Counted from the first letter of the stretch, positions 34,485 to 46,279 are shown. The stretch is 64,000 nt of DNA from Zopfochytrium polystomum (GCA_025765615.1 JAIVFJ010000056.1:62001-126000); one strand, 5' to 3'. The notes: a model not told the origin generated them from the sequence alone. Numbers and translations are program-made.

Positions 34485-35308
34485 AGCGAAGAGTGGAGAA
34501 TGCGCTGTGCCAAATTCGTAAAAAAGGGTAGTTAGAAACGGATCGTGCTGAGGGCGGCACAGCTGCCCACGAAAATAGCGGGATTCGCCTACAAGCCCCA
34601 AAAGTAGCCGAGGTGAAGGTCAGCTACCATAGAAGCTTCCGTTCCAACTTCCAGATCCCACGAGACATCGGTCCGCAGAAGGTAAGAGGGGGGGGTGGGT
34701 TGGGGGGGTAGGAGAAGGGTGTGTTCAATCGGGATTGTGTAGGATCCGAATGCTTGAAGTTTGCAGAGGCTTTGGGCAGGCAAGGAGGGGGTAGGCCCGT
34801 TGGCGCCAACCGGTTGGTTTTGCCGCTCAGCAACAGTCTTACCTTGCCTGAAGTGTCACTGAGGTGCCAGAGAGAGACCACCCAATTGTGGAGGGGCGCA
34901 AGAAGAAAATGCAGCTGCTCTTTTTAAGAAAAATTGAAGCGGACACAGTGTGGGATACCCCAAATTCCCCTCCCCCTGCACGGCTGTCGCACTGGTTCTT
35001 TGACCGCGTTGGCTGGTTGGCTGGTATGGGAGGGCGATATCAAAGGGTGCTTGGCCCCGGCAACGCCCCTCTGCCTTATCGTTTGAAATTTCATTCGAGC
35101 GAGGGTTTGAAAGAACAGAGCAAACGTTTCACTCCAGCCAGCGCTCTGAAGTCCAAAACTGAAAATTTGCGAGAGTAGAGGTATATAAATGAAGAGAGAT
35201 CGAGAGTGATAGCGAGAATAAGCGCGTGTGTGCGTGAGTGTGTGTGTGTGTGTGCGTGGTGTGTCAAGGGGTGATTTGGCGAAAATTCTGCGCACGTGAC
35301 AGACGACG
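34485..35308. promoter_or_regulatory. divergent promoter region, Rab8-like and eL42
   Basis: 824 bp between the two divergently transcribed genes. It contains a G-run (ggggggggtgggttggggg, about 34688-34706), a GT microsatellite (35223-35260) and a TATA box for eL42. Confidence 0.5.
35182..35189 (+). promoter_or_regulatory. TATA box of eL42
   Basis: TATATAAA in gaggTATATAAATgaag, 127 bp upstream of the eL42 ATG. Confidence 0.5.
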
Positions 35309-35982
35309 ATGGTTCGTGTCCACCCCCATCACTCGTTCCCACCACCTTCGCACGATCCCACCCATCCCATCCCATCCCGCCCATCCCGTTCACCCGATCC
35401 TATCCTGGAACGACCAAATCGCATCCTCTAGCATGCTGGAGCGTACGTGGATCTGGAGTAGGACCAGCAGCTGGACGATCGGAGATACGATGGACCGAAG
35501 CGACTCAGCCCTTTCATGATGTGGATATGATTCTCCCATTGCCCACCTCTTACACTTGAGCAGATGCATTTACATCGTCAGTAACGATGGAAACTCTCTC
35601 TAGGTGAACATTCCAAAATCCCGAAACACTTACTGCAAGGGAAAGAAGTGCCGGAAGCACACGCCCCACAGAGTCTTCCAGTACAAGACTGGAAAGGCTT
35701 CTCTGTTCGCTCAGGGTAGGTCCCGGATGAATTCCTTGCTTCTCCACATGCGCTCACACTTCGCGCATTATGTTAGGTAAGAGGCGTTACGACCGGAAAC
35801 AGAGCGGTTACGGCGGTCAGACGAAGCCTGTCTTCCACAAGAAGGCAAAGACCACCAAGAAAATCGTGCTCCGTCTCGAATGCACTGTCTGCAAGTACAA
35901 GCACCAGATTGCCATCAAGCGGTGCAAGCACTTCGAGCTCGGCGGTGACAAGAAAACGAAGGGCCAGGCCCTCCAGTTCTAA
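35309..35982 (+). CDS. RPL42: 60S ribosomal protein eL42 (L36a/L44)
   Basis: Three exons: 35309-35311 (the ATG alone), 35604-35715 and 35777-35982; 321 nt, 106 aa, exactly the family length. Intron 1 (292 bp) lies directly after the start codon, as in yeast RPL42, and this fixes the otherwise invisible start. The protein begins [20 protein letters not shown] and ends [19 protein letters not shown]; zinc ligands are C12, C17, C74 and C77. The large-subunit protein sits at the tRNA E-site. Residue 56 is Pro (GGQTKP), the form associated with cycloheximide sensitivity in yeasts. Stops of this gene and the convergent GH5 gene are about 100 bp apart. Confidence 0.95.
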
Positions 35983-36085
35983 GCAAGCGTGCGGTCGCTT
36001 TGCAGTGGGTTGCGGGGAGGTTGATGGGCGGCGGGGGTCATGATGAAAATATATTTGCTTCTTTCTCCGATCGGATACAATCAAC

Positions 36086-38870
36086 CTACAAGATGGCGCA
36101 GGATCCGCAAACCCTGCCGCGCGACTCCAACCGTTGGATTTCGTCTGCCTTTTTTGCCGCGATAGCCTGCATACTGCGCAGGGCGATGTCCTCCAAAGGT
36201 GGCTGACCAGCGCGCCGTCTCCTCATCACGATGGTGTGTTCGACTGTAGCACCTCCTGTGAACGACGCGCGGCTAGGCTGATCATGCCCAAAGCAGCCAC
36301 AGTCCCAGTATAGCCTCTGCCCATTCCGACCCCAGCGCACGCGGCCTTCACTTACCCATACCTCGACTTCGTCCGAGGACGGGTAGTGCATTCTTGGAAC
36401 GAAAATCTCGACTTCCGTCGCCAAACTCTCGTTGAGGGACCCATTCAAATGGGTCGACGCCGCCGCCGCCTCGGCCGAGGCGCGTTTCGGCGGGCTTAAG
36501 TCGTCCGCATCGCCGTCGGCGGCTTGCAGCGTAAGAGGGTGGCGCGGACGTGGGAGAAACTTGGAAAATTTGTAAGCTTGCGATGGCGCGACGGACCGAG
36601 GCTCGTCGGCCCAAAGAATGACAGAGGCTGCGCCGGGTCCCGGGTGGGAGAAGCTGTAAGTAAAGAGCGAAGAGGCCATGTCGAAGGACAAAAATGCCGG
36701 GGTTCCTGGCGTCAACACGGGGTAGGGCCTCGCAAAGGCAGGCACGGCCCGGCCGCCAAGGTCCAGGCTGCTGTCGTCCTCCGCGAACGGCGGGTTGATG
36801 GTGAGCACCGAGTCGCCGCTGTAGTCAGACAGCGCTGCAAAAGTCGCTTCTGTTTCGGAAGGTGGATGAGAGTCCTCGGCTATGGGGGCCGCACCGCGAA
36901 CAAGCAGGGCGGACTCCACTGATGGGATGCGCGTGCTGCGCAAACTTCGTGCATCGGAGGAGTCAGGGGGCAGACGGCAGAAAATGCTCAGGTCCTCCCC
37001 GTTCCAGCCGTCTCCCCAAGTGTTGTTGTTGTCGGCAACGTATGTCCAAATAGTGTAGTTGACGAGGTTCGCCTCGAGAGCTCGCATGTTTGCATCCATG
37101 GCCCACTCTTGGGTTGAGTAGTTTCCCGTTTTGTAGGAGGCTTTGTCGTCCAAATCGTAGGGAAGGCCAATCTCTCCAAAGACACAAGGATGCTGGCCTG
37201 GAAAAGGACGGGGAAGTTGGTTAATGGCAAGGGTAGGAAAGACCTGAAGGAAACGAACTGTAACCTAGGTAAAAAAAGCCTTCACGCCGAACAGCCTCAA
37301 TTTGTTCACGGAAGACTTCACGCACACCGCTTTCGCCGAATCGCAACGCGAACGGAACCGCGAAATATTGTCCGCGCTTGTATCCAATAACATCGACATT
37401 GTACCAGCGGCTAAAGTGTTTGTTCATCAACGTAAGGCCATCGTACCAGTGCGGTGCATAGGCGATGCGGTCTGTTGGGTCCCCGTTTGTTGCATCCCAA
37501 ACAGGCGGAGGGATGTTCACCGGCGGCTCAACGAATATGAAGGCATTTTCGTGAACGGATCGAATGGCCCTTGTAACACGGTGTACAAATAGTCGCCAGC
37601 AGTCTTTCAAGTAGTCGACAGGAGCACCCGTTACGGGGTGCCTCGTGAAATAGTCCTTTCTCAGCAATCTCCTCGTAGCGGGATCCCACACTCCGTGCTG
37701 CGCCCAAACACAGGGCCACTTGTCATCCGCGGAGGCTGGAAGCCATGCTGACACTCCTTTCGGGTCCAAGCGAGTGGTACCAGACTTTGCTGGGCCCAGC
37801 CAGGTCATATTCCAGGTTTCCACGTCCGTGGCAAACCCCATTCCAAGCTGCATCGCTTGGAACGGCGTTGGTACATATCCCTTCTTGAGGTCTTGCTCTT
37901 CCGGAAGGGCATTCAGGTCGCGTGCGCCAATCCAGCCGGGTGAAGGTTCATTTAAAGTGTCGTATCCAATGACGACGTCGTCCTCAAGCCCGGGCGTCAT
38001 TTTGATGCGCTTGGCAAGCTCAGCCAGGGCGTTGCAGTAATGATCCTGGAGATAGTCCTGGATGCTGACGGTTCGTCCGTCGGTTTCAGTGACCATGAGG
38101 TTCGGTGCGAAAATAGATCCACCAAAGAAGAGGGTGAACATTGTCGCGGCAGCGAGCTTGTGGTAGTTGGTTGGCCAGATCATCTTTGGGAAGCTCGGCT
38201 CGTCGTACGTGTTGTGAACAATCGCCGCATGGGTCTCCTTGAATTTGGTGATGTCCAGTCCGGCGACTCGGAAAGTCCAGCCGGGGGCACCAGAACCGCC
38301 CGAAAAACGAGACCACTGAAAGCGAAAGGAAGAGGTTGAATAATTTGATTGCTGGGAATGGATGATGCGTGCGTACCACGTCCTGGTGTGCGTCAATGAA
38401 GACCCTGAAGCCGTACTCCTTCGCCTTGAGAAGAACCTGCACAACATAGTCCATGTACTCGTAGTCGTAGATTCCACTGTTTGCGGAACGCGGGGAAAGC
38501 GGAGACGGAGGTTGAAAAAAAAAGGCAGGTATATGTAAAAACGAAAAACGGAGGGAAACCGAGAGCGACAGACAAGGGGGGGGGGTGTTTCTCCTTACGG
38601 GCCGCCGTGCTCGAGAGCCTCCCAGGTCGTGTTGAAGCGGAGGAAGTTGAAGCCCCAACGACGGAGTCGGCCAAAGTGCTCGTCGGCTTCATGCAGCGGG
38701 AACGGTCTACCCACAAAGGACACCGCGGTATCATTGAAAAAGCCATCCCGAACGTGCGATGGCATGTACGGCTGGAACGGCAACTTGCCCGAGCCGGAGA
38801 GGTTCACTCCGCGCAGGAGCAGGGTTCGCCCGCTCGGATCAGTCCACCACGGTCCGTCATTGCTCAGCAT
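36086..38870 (-). CDS. GH5 steryl/ceramide beta-glucosidase (EGCrP2-like)
   Basis: Four exons: 38870-38599, 38476-38377, 38315-37265 and 37197-36086; 2535 nt, 844 aa. The start region reads GRTLLLRGVNLSG, then FRFNTTWEALEHGG (strand 2-3), VFIDAHQDVWSRFSGG, acid/base Glu247 in YDTLNEPSPGW, and nucleophile Glu483 in CVFGEIGLPYD. This is the pattern of fungal endoglycoceramidase-related proteins, whose characterised members hydrolyse glucosylceramide or ergosteryl glucoside in the cytosol or vacuole. There is no signal peptide. The C-terminus is CGSCAIL, a CaaX box predicted for geranylgeranylation. The upstream frame stays open to an ATG at 39062, and an Ala/Ser/Pro-rich frame starts at 39381, so the true N-terminus may be longer. 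Substrate choice is inferred. Confidence 0.88.
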
Positions 38871-39728
38871 TCCGCCGCTTCTCGCCGCCGTCAAGCCTTT
38901 CTGTTCGCGCGCTCGTGTTTCATTCTGTTTTCGAAGGGGGGTCGCGACCAACCCGGGACCACGTGCTCCCACTGGTCGCGGATGAAGAGATAGGGTGGTC
39001 GCGGAAGCTGGCGGTGGGCGACGACGATGAGGACGGGGTTGACGAGAAGGACGTGTTCTCACTCCGGTCGGGAATGCTGCTGCCGCTAGTGCTGCTGGTG
39101 GGTGGATGCATGGGTGTGTGGCGGGCAGTGCTCTCGTCGAGGTCAGTCAGGGGAATTTCGCGAGCAGAGTGGAATTGCGGCGGGGCTCCAGAGGGGGAGG
39201 TGGCGCCAAAGACGGCATGGACGGCGGACGATGCAGAGTCCACTCCAAAAGCAATGAGCGAAGACGCTGCCGCCGCCGCTGCCGCCGCAGCAGCAGCAGT
39301 ACCCGATGGCGAGACTGCCACCGGCACGGCAGGGGTGGGGAGAGCAGCGGGAGGGGGAGAGGGGGTTTTCGGAGGAGTCATTACAAAGATGATGATTTGC
39401 AGGGAACGGTCCTGTTGTGGTAGGCTGTTTTATTTTATTTTATTTTTTTTTTTTTTAGGATAGTATATAGTTGTTGTGGGGTGTTCGGAAAAGGCTGCTC
39501 CGTGGATCCCACGAAACCGGCCGAAAATGCGGAAATGACACAAGAGCAAACCAAGGTGTGATAAAGCGACCGGCCCGCGCAAATGTCCGTCCGATTTGTT
39601 GATTATAAATACTCGGCTTGGTAGAAAAGCTTAACAGACATAAAAAAGGCCAAACAACAAAAAATCCTCACGCTTTGTCCTCGGATTCCAGTACCCAGCA
39701 CAGTGCACCCTGGCCCGAGGGGTCTTGG
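38871..39728. other. GH5 upstream region, poly-T and low complexity
   Basis: Contains a poly-Ala-coding triplet run (ccgccgctgccgcc, 39268-39300), a long T tract (39430-39460) and open frames that could be 5' exons of the GH5 gene. I could not find a splice join that is clearly right. Confidence 0.4.
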
Positions 39729-39998
39729 AAATACTCCGAGTATTAAGTGGAACAGAAACCTGGTGGTAACAGTTTTCCTCCTCCTCTGCTCAAGCAGATA
39801 ATATAAGAGAGGTTTTTACCCTGTGCCAGTCACACTTGCCCAGCAACTAGTACAGCATGTATATCATCATCGTGTATCAATAATTCATAACAGAGTTTTT
39901 TCTCTTTCTCTCTAAGTTGGGGAGAAGGACCACCCAAAAACACATACCTCCACTTCATTCACTCCTTCCACTCACTCACTCAGAGTGGACTGTTTACA
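39729..39998 (+). mobile_element. LTR-A, 5'-truncated
   Basis: Matches LTR-A from the palindrome (39730-39744, centre CCG) to the CTGTTTACA end at 39998. The first ~145 bp are absent; the break is within a few bases of the palindrome. Confidence 0.85.
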
Positions 39999-39999
39999 A

Positions 40000-41160
40000 A
40001 AGGTCAAGGTTGTAGACATAAACCCATTTACAGAACATTGCATGTTCACCAGGAAGAGGAACTGCCCATTCCCAGACCTTGTGCTTATCCATGAGAGAGT
40101 GAAGTTCCTCAAGCTCAGATGCAGTCCACTCTTTGTGGTAGTCTGATGTGTGGGTTTCCTTGTGAAAACGTGGCACAGGTGGGAGTTGTGCTTGGTGGAT
40201 TGGTTCTTTAGGAAAGCGTGGTTCTGGCTTGGCTGATCCACGGTAGAGTTGCAAGAGATGGTGAGTGATTGTTCGATTAAAGTCCAGTTGGTGCATCTTT
40301 GATGTTGACAATAACAGATGGTGGAAGTGATGATTCAATAACAGGTTCCAGTTCAGTGTTGATGGATGCCGCTTCGCAGTCTGCTGTTGGAGCTAGGCTC
40401 TCTTCGGGTTCAACTTTGTCTTTGACAAGGATGATAGCAAATGTGTCAGGTTCCAACCATAGTCATCATTGTCATCATCCTCTTCCATATCTTGGGGAAG
40501 AGCTGGAGGTTGATCTGAAGTGTTTGTCGATGATGAGGGCTTTCCCCCCTGGAAGCCTGGTGCAGTTGCTGGCAAGTACAAGAGGAGGGAGCACTGTCAG
40601 GAGGAGAGTTGGATAATCGGTGGTAAGAGTCAAGTGGTGCCTCAACAGGCTCAAAAGAAGGAGAGTTGTCAGTTTCAGGAAAATCTGTAAAATCATCAGA
40701 GCGAGAAGTTAAGAAATCAGAATTAAAAGATTGAAGCTCAGAGTTGCTGCCGACAAGCCCAGGAAAGACATACTCATGCAAATTGTAGTGGCGTATCTGA
40801 AGAATACTCTGTCCAGCAAAGTCGTCACTGAGGGCAATAGGCTTGCAGTCTGTGTCGAAAACCAAGAAGTGTCCAAGTGAGGCCCATGGCGAGAACTTGG
40901 TTTCGCGTGAGTTTGCAGGTTCTTGCTGCATACAAGCCCAGAAAAGACATGCTCATGAAAGTTATAGTGGCATGTCTGAAGAATGGTCTGTGCAGCAAAG
41001 TCGTAGCTAAGGGCAATAGACTCACTGTCTGTGTCGAAACCCAAGAAAAGTCCAAGTGAGGCCCGAGGAGAGAACTTGGTCTTGTGTGAGTTTGCAGGTT
41101 CTGTATACTCATTGTTGAGTGTGACAATGAGGCAGACAAAAATTCCGAGGTGGCGGAGGT
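40000..41160 (-). pseudogene. Copia integrase/RT-linker remnant
   Basis: From 41150 downward the minus strand shows the integrase tail (EYTEPANSHKTKFSPRASLG, FLGFDTDSESIALSYDFA, HYNFHEHVFSGLV), a Ser/Pro-rich spacer, and the linker before RT (FHKETHTSDYHKEWTASELE, then KVWEWAVPLPG and CKWVYVYN). It contains a 179-bp tandem duplication (40746-40924 and 40925-41103). Same family as 60412-61970. It ends against an LTR-A lying in the opposite orientation, so the junction is a rearrangement or nested insertion. Confidence 0.8.
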
Positions 41161-41384
41161 TAGGTTTTCAGCCTTGGTAATATGCATGGGATTTTACCAG
41201 TGGTGCGAGTGTGTTGCACACAATTGCACAGGAACGAAACATGGGGTATTGCATAGGACCCGAAGAACTGTGGAAGCTGGGCTTCAATCAGGAGGCAGGA
41301 AGCAAAGTTTTTTTTATTTTTATTATTGTTCTGGCCCCGAAGGGGCTGGTGGGAAGAGAAAGAGCCATCAACGGTTAAACGTAA

Positions 41385-41592
41385 TAGACTACATCATATC
41401 ACCTCAGCAAACCCTCCCCATGCGTTACAGACTTACAGGGTCGTCAGGCATCTCCACTGCACATAAAGTCACAATGATCAAAGGAGAAAGTGACAAGCTC
41501 AGAAACAAGAAAGTAGAGAATTAAGTCTGAGGGAGGTCAGAGTAAGTGAGGGGAACAGCTGTGAATAAAGTCAGAGGGTGGGGATAAGTCAG
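41385..41592 (+). repeat. dispersed repeat D, copy 2
   Basis: Matches 25049-25262 (about 85% by eye). It lies directly before the minisatellite and LINE body. Confidence 0.75.
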
Positions 41593-41659
41593 GAGGAAAC
41601 CTTGTCAAGAGACACTCAAGACTGCACCCTCCACCTTGCCACTGCCCTCCACCGCCTTC

Positions 41660-42060
41660 CCACTGCCAGATCGACGTCAGATCGTTGTCAGATCGTCAGA
41701 TCATCATCAGATCGACTTCAGATTGACTCCAGAACTCTCCACCACCACCCTCCACCGCCTTGACACCGCCAGATTGACGTCAGATCTTCATCAGATTGTC
41801 GATTCATCGTCAGGTCAATGCCAGATTGACTCCAGATCATCAGATTGACATCAGATCTTTGTCAGATTGTCAGATCATTGTCAGGTCAATGTCAGATTTT
41901 CGTCAGATTGTCTCCAGATCATCAGATCATCGCCAGATTGACTCCAGATCGTCACCAGAACTCCTGATTATTGTCAGATTGCCAGATCATCATCTGATTG
42001 TTGTCAGATTTTCTTCCAATCATCAGATCATCGTCAGATTGACTCCAGATTGCTGCCAGT
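41660..42060 (+). repeat. degenerate tcagatygtca minisatellite
   Basis: Some 30 imperfect repeats of 9-12 bp around TCAGATNGTC/TCAGATTG, occasionally with ccagaactctccaccac. It sits immediately 5' of LINE coding sequence, where some LINEs carry tandem promoter monomers. No gene. Confidence 0.75.
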
Positions 42061-42209
42061 TCGCCTCCAGCAATCGCTGTCCTCGCCCCCCAAACCAGAC
42101 TGCATCACCCCCTTCACCACCACAACCACATTGCAACCACATCACAACCTTTGTGCTGAATTGGGATTGGTACCCTCCTATTTCATAAGCAGCCCACCTC
42201 CCTCCATGT

Positions 42210-45200
42210 TCTTCGGCACCCACGCTGATCAACACATATTGACAATCACCACTCAGCCAGACCCCACTATTGCCCCACTCACTGAACTTGACATCCTACG
42301 CTTCACCTCCACTTGCAACCTCACCATCTGACAGCGGCCCTTGCTCTCAAAGGACCAGACTTCTTACTCGCTCCACCTTCTGCATCCTTTGTCGGACAAA
42401 CAGGCTGCCCATCTTCAGAACACATCCCCACACATTAAAATTACACGCAGCAACTCTAGCATCAACCACATTCGCTATACTACTGCCAAAGGTCCCTCAA
42501 TCACCCACAATCCTGACCTTGTCCCTGGTATCTGCCAACAACAGGTTGAACACTGGTTTCGCCCTCGTACCCTCACTCCCTTCCCACCATCCTCTCCATT
42601 TCACTCTGAGATGCAACCCCGTCCCCACATCCCCCCAGATCTTTTCTCCAAGGTTATGCTGCCCCCTTCTGCCAACAATGTCAAAAACGCTCTCACATCT
42701 CTTGCCTCAAACAAAGCCCCAGGCCCCTCCCAAATCTCCAGAGAGCTTCTCTCACAGCTGGTCCTGATGCTCTTGAATTCTTCTCCTCCCTCATCATTCG
42801 CTCTTTTCTCTTCCTTGACGTCCTGGACTCGTGGGCATCTTCCTCCATCTTCCCCATACCCAAGAAAGCTGCGTGGGGTGGTGACATCACTAACCTCCAT
42901 CCACTCAGCCTCTGCGAACTTGCTGCCAAAGTTGTTCAATCCATCTGTCTTTCTCGTATCTCTTCCATCCTCTCTTCTCACAATGTACTCCTTGGTCACA
43001 ACTTCTCTGCCCTACCTGGCTCTTCTCCTGACCCACCTCTCCACCTTGTACACTATGCCCTTGACCTTGCCCATTCCACTAAACAGCCCTTATACCTTCT
43101 CCTCAATGACATTGAGAAAGCTTTTGACAGTGCCCCTGTTGCTGGCCTCATTGCCTCCTGGGAACGCATTCACCTCCCTCTTCTTATGTTCACATGCATG
43201 TCAATTCCCAACATCGTTTTCATTCCTCTGTCATCACAGCTTTTGGCCCATCCCCTTCCTTCCCCATTGGCACTATGATTCAGCAAGGCTCCCTTGAGGG
43301 GCCCCTTGATTGGTGTATCTTTTGGGACCCTGTTCTTTGTGTTCTTGATTGTTGTACCACTGGTTTCATTTTCTCAGTTCCCACCCCTCGTAACTTCCCT
43401 GTCCAATTCTTCAACCCCCACCCCCTGTTTCTGTTACTGGCTTTGCCCTTGTTGACGACACCAACACCCTCTCCAGCACCTTGGAGGATCTGCAGCTTCA
43501 GGCCAACCTCCTCTTTGAGTACCAGTCACATAACGACATCAAGTCTAACACCAAGAAAAATCTTCATCTCCGCTGTCAACACCCTGCAATCAGCACCTAC
43601 CACCATCAACTGGGGCACCACAGTCCTTCCCATCCGCCCCCCAAACACCACCTTTCGACACCTAGGCAACTACTTCACAGCAGACGGTATGAGCCCAGCA
43701 AGACAGCAGCAAATCCTTTCCACCACCACCAATTTCCTCGACATTATCAAACACAAAAAGATGGGTGACAAAATTGCTTCTTACCTCATCCGTAAGGGTT
43801 AGGCAAGCACATCTCTCCCTACAATCCAACTTCCCTTGCACACTCCACCTACACAGTCCCCATCAGCAGCCACACAACTGCTACTGCAACTCGACCCTCC
43901 CAGCCCATCTTCTTTGTTAACTTGCCTTCCCCAACCACTGTTTCACACCCACACCTTTCCCACTCCTCACCTCCCACCACTCCACTTTCAATCCAGCTCC
44001 CTTCACGAATCCCTGCTTTCAACCAATGGACGTGCCCCTCCTCCCTGCTGACCTTGCTCATACCCACCCATCCTTGACCTTTGACACTGATGGCTCCCTT
44101 TGCAAGGAGGGCTTCATGGCTGGCTCTGTTGTTTGCCTTGAGCTTAACTTTGAATTTTCTTTTGCCCTCCCTCCACTCACTGCCTCTTCCACAACTGCTG
44201 AAATTGCTGCTCTCCTTGCTGCCCTCACCATCACTGCAAAGCTTTCCCTGCCCCTCACTTTTCGACTTGACAATCTTGGAGTGGTGCACACCTTTGAGAA
44301 ACTCTTTCCCTCAAACTCCTTTAGTCCCCATCCGCACAGCAAGCTCAACACACCTCCTCTCTCTGTTTCCCTCCATCGTCTTTTGCACACCACTTCCCAC
44401 CCCACCCTTTGGGCATGCGTTGCAGCCACTCTACAGTCTTGGATTGGCCCCCCTCCACAAGTTTCCTGGGTTTGTGGACACTACAGCGACACTGGCAACG
44501 AACGAGCAGACAAGCTGGCATCATCTGTACCCTCAACTTCTGACCCAACTTTGTACCAATCCTCTCACAACAGATCCTCCCAGCCACTGCCTTCATCTCA
44601 AATACCCCAGTCTTGGGCCAACTTCAACAACAACTGTGACTCCTCACAGGTCTCTCTCACCATTTTGCACTTCTGAACACCTCAGCCTTTGCCCACATCA
44701 CCCACAACCCTGACCTAGTTCATTGGGAAGCCACATTTCTTGTTCTCCACTCTGGAATTAAACCCTCTTCCCTCTTTGGCACCCTCCCTGGCTCTGCTCG
44801 TCGCAAGTATTGACTTCAAATCCTCAGCAACACTTTGCCCACCCAAAAAGTTCTACACCAACGACACCCTCAAATCTACCCTGATGGGCTCTGTTGTCGA
44901 TGCCAAAACGCTCTGGAAACCACAGAGCATGTCTGGCAATGCCCTGCAGCTGCTGACGCCATTGCCATGATTCACAACACCCTTGCTGAAACTCTTTCCT
45001 CCTCTGTTCCTCCTGCACCTCATGGTCGCTCTCCTCCCCAAGCCCATCCCATTTACTGGCTCTTCTGCCCTGAATTTCTCTTTGATCATCAATCTTGTAT
45101 CAATTTTTCCTCCCTCCTTCGTGGCTTCATCCCTCAATCCATTTATGGCTCCTTATTCTCACGTGATAACCCTGCCGCCTCTGTCCTTAAAACCCTTGCC

Positions 45201-45538
45201 ACTGCTTTCCATCAGCTCCTTCTTGACGCCCATCGACTTATTTGGATTCCCTGTTGCAATGACACTATCTCTTGGGAGAAGTCAAAGTCCATCAAGCCCT
45301 CTGACAAGCGCTCCAAGCCCCACAGATCCCCTCCACCAAATTCCCAGGCCTCTCACCCTTGTTCTGCAGCCTCTCACCCACTGTCTTCTCCAAACATCAA
45401 CTCTTCCCTCCCTCCCACTCCATCATCCCATAGAACTCGTAACAGCTCTTCACAACCCTCTCAACCTTGCTGCACCACGTGTAGTCGCCAGCACTCCACT
45501 GACACTTGCCCAGGCATCTGGCTTTTGCGCACCAAAGT
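42210..45538 (+). pseudogene. LINE polyprotein: RT, RNase H, zinc finger
   Basis: Ordered non-LTR pol domains, split over frames: RT start SNKAPGPSQISRELL (42700), SIFPIPKK, DIEKAFDSAP (43110), QQGSLEGPLDW (43285), catalytic FALVDDTNTLS (43440; F..DD instead of Y.DD), RHLGNYFTADG. Then RNase H TFDTDGSLC (44080) ... VSWVCGHYSDTGNERADKLA (44470), then zinc finger CCRCQNALETTEHVWQCPAA (44890). The 3' end is Ser/Pro-rich and stops where LTR-A begins. At least five frameshifts and no endonuclease, so inactive. Architecture resembles fungal Tad-type LINEs with RNase H. Confidence 0.85.
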
Positions 45539-45924
45539 GGAAGGAGTGAATGAAGTGGAGATGTGTGTTTGTGGGTGGTCCTTCTCCCCAACTTGGAGAG
45601 AAAGAGAAAAAAAACTCTGTTATGAATTATTGATACACGATGATGATATGCACACTGTAATAGTTGCTAGGTAAGCGTGACCAGCACAGGGTGAAAACCT
45701 CTCCTATATTATCTGCTTGAGCAGAGGAGGAGGAAAACTGTTTCCACCAGGTTTCTGTTCCACTTAATACTCAGAGTATTAGTCATCATCGCAAGCCAGC
45801 ACCCATGTCTGCATGGGTGGCGGCCCACTTTCCCATGGGCATTGTGAGAATGATAACTGACAGTCACAATTGGTTCGGATCCATCTTGTGCCTCTTGCGG
45901 CTAACCATTCCGTTCCACCTAACA
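45539..45924 (-). mobile_element. LTR-A, reverse, truncated at 3' end
   Basis: On the minus strand starts TGTTAGG at 45924; lacks the last ~30 bp including CTGTTTACA. It joins LINE sequence at 45538. Palindrome at 45766-45780 (centre CTG in LTR orientation). Confidence 0.85.
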
Positions 45925-45929
45925 AACGA

Positions 45930-46015
45930 CAGTCAGCACATCTAGAACTTGGCACCTCTCCCGTTTAAAGGAGCGCTCTACACCACTGAGCTGTAGCGCC
46001 TCTTGCGTGTACCTT
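45930..46015 (-). mobile_element. tRNA-like SINE head
   Basis: Minus strand: CAGCTCAGTGGTGTAGAGCG (A-box), anticodon-like stem ctcc...ggag, and AAGTTCTAGAT (weak B-box). Same family as 22460. LTR-A ends six bases away, so the LTR may have inserted next to it. Confidence 0.5.
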
Positions 46016-46279
46016 GGAGCAGCTTCACACATTAGGCCTGCAACTTAGTGCGCAATATTGATAATGATAAATTGAATAATATACATGGTCATGACTTAGA
46101 GACAGTCCAAATCTCAGTAGTTCAGTTTGCAGGGACAGTAATAACCAATGAAAATAATAAGAAACGAGGTCCGACTGTTACGGCAATTTTGTGGAACATT
46201 GTTTGGCTGAGTGAAATGGATAATCCTCAAAAGTTATCAATTAAAAAGCAGGATATTCTTTAATTTGAGGTCGCAGGCT

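Noticed and set aside
35312..35603. C/D snoRNA in the first eL42 intron (atgatgtgga near 35516)
   Set aside because: A box-C-like string is present, but no proper box D or flanking stem was found.
38920..39381. 153-codon Ala/Pro/Ser-rich frame upstream of the GH5 gene
   Set aside because: Possibly a 5' exon, but no splice join to the GH5 frame was convincing, so not included in the model.
41660..42060. CRISPR-like array
   Set aside because: Units are short, degenerate and contiguous with no spacers; a eukaryotic minisatellite.
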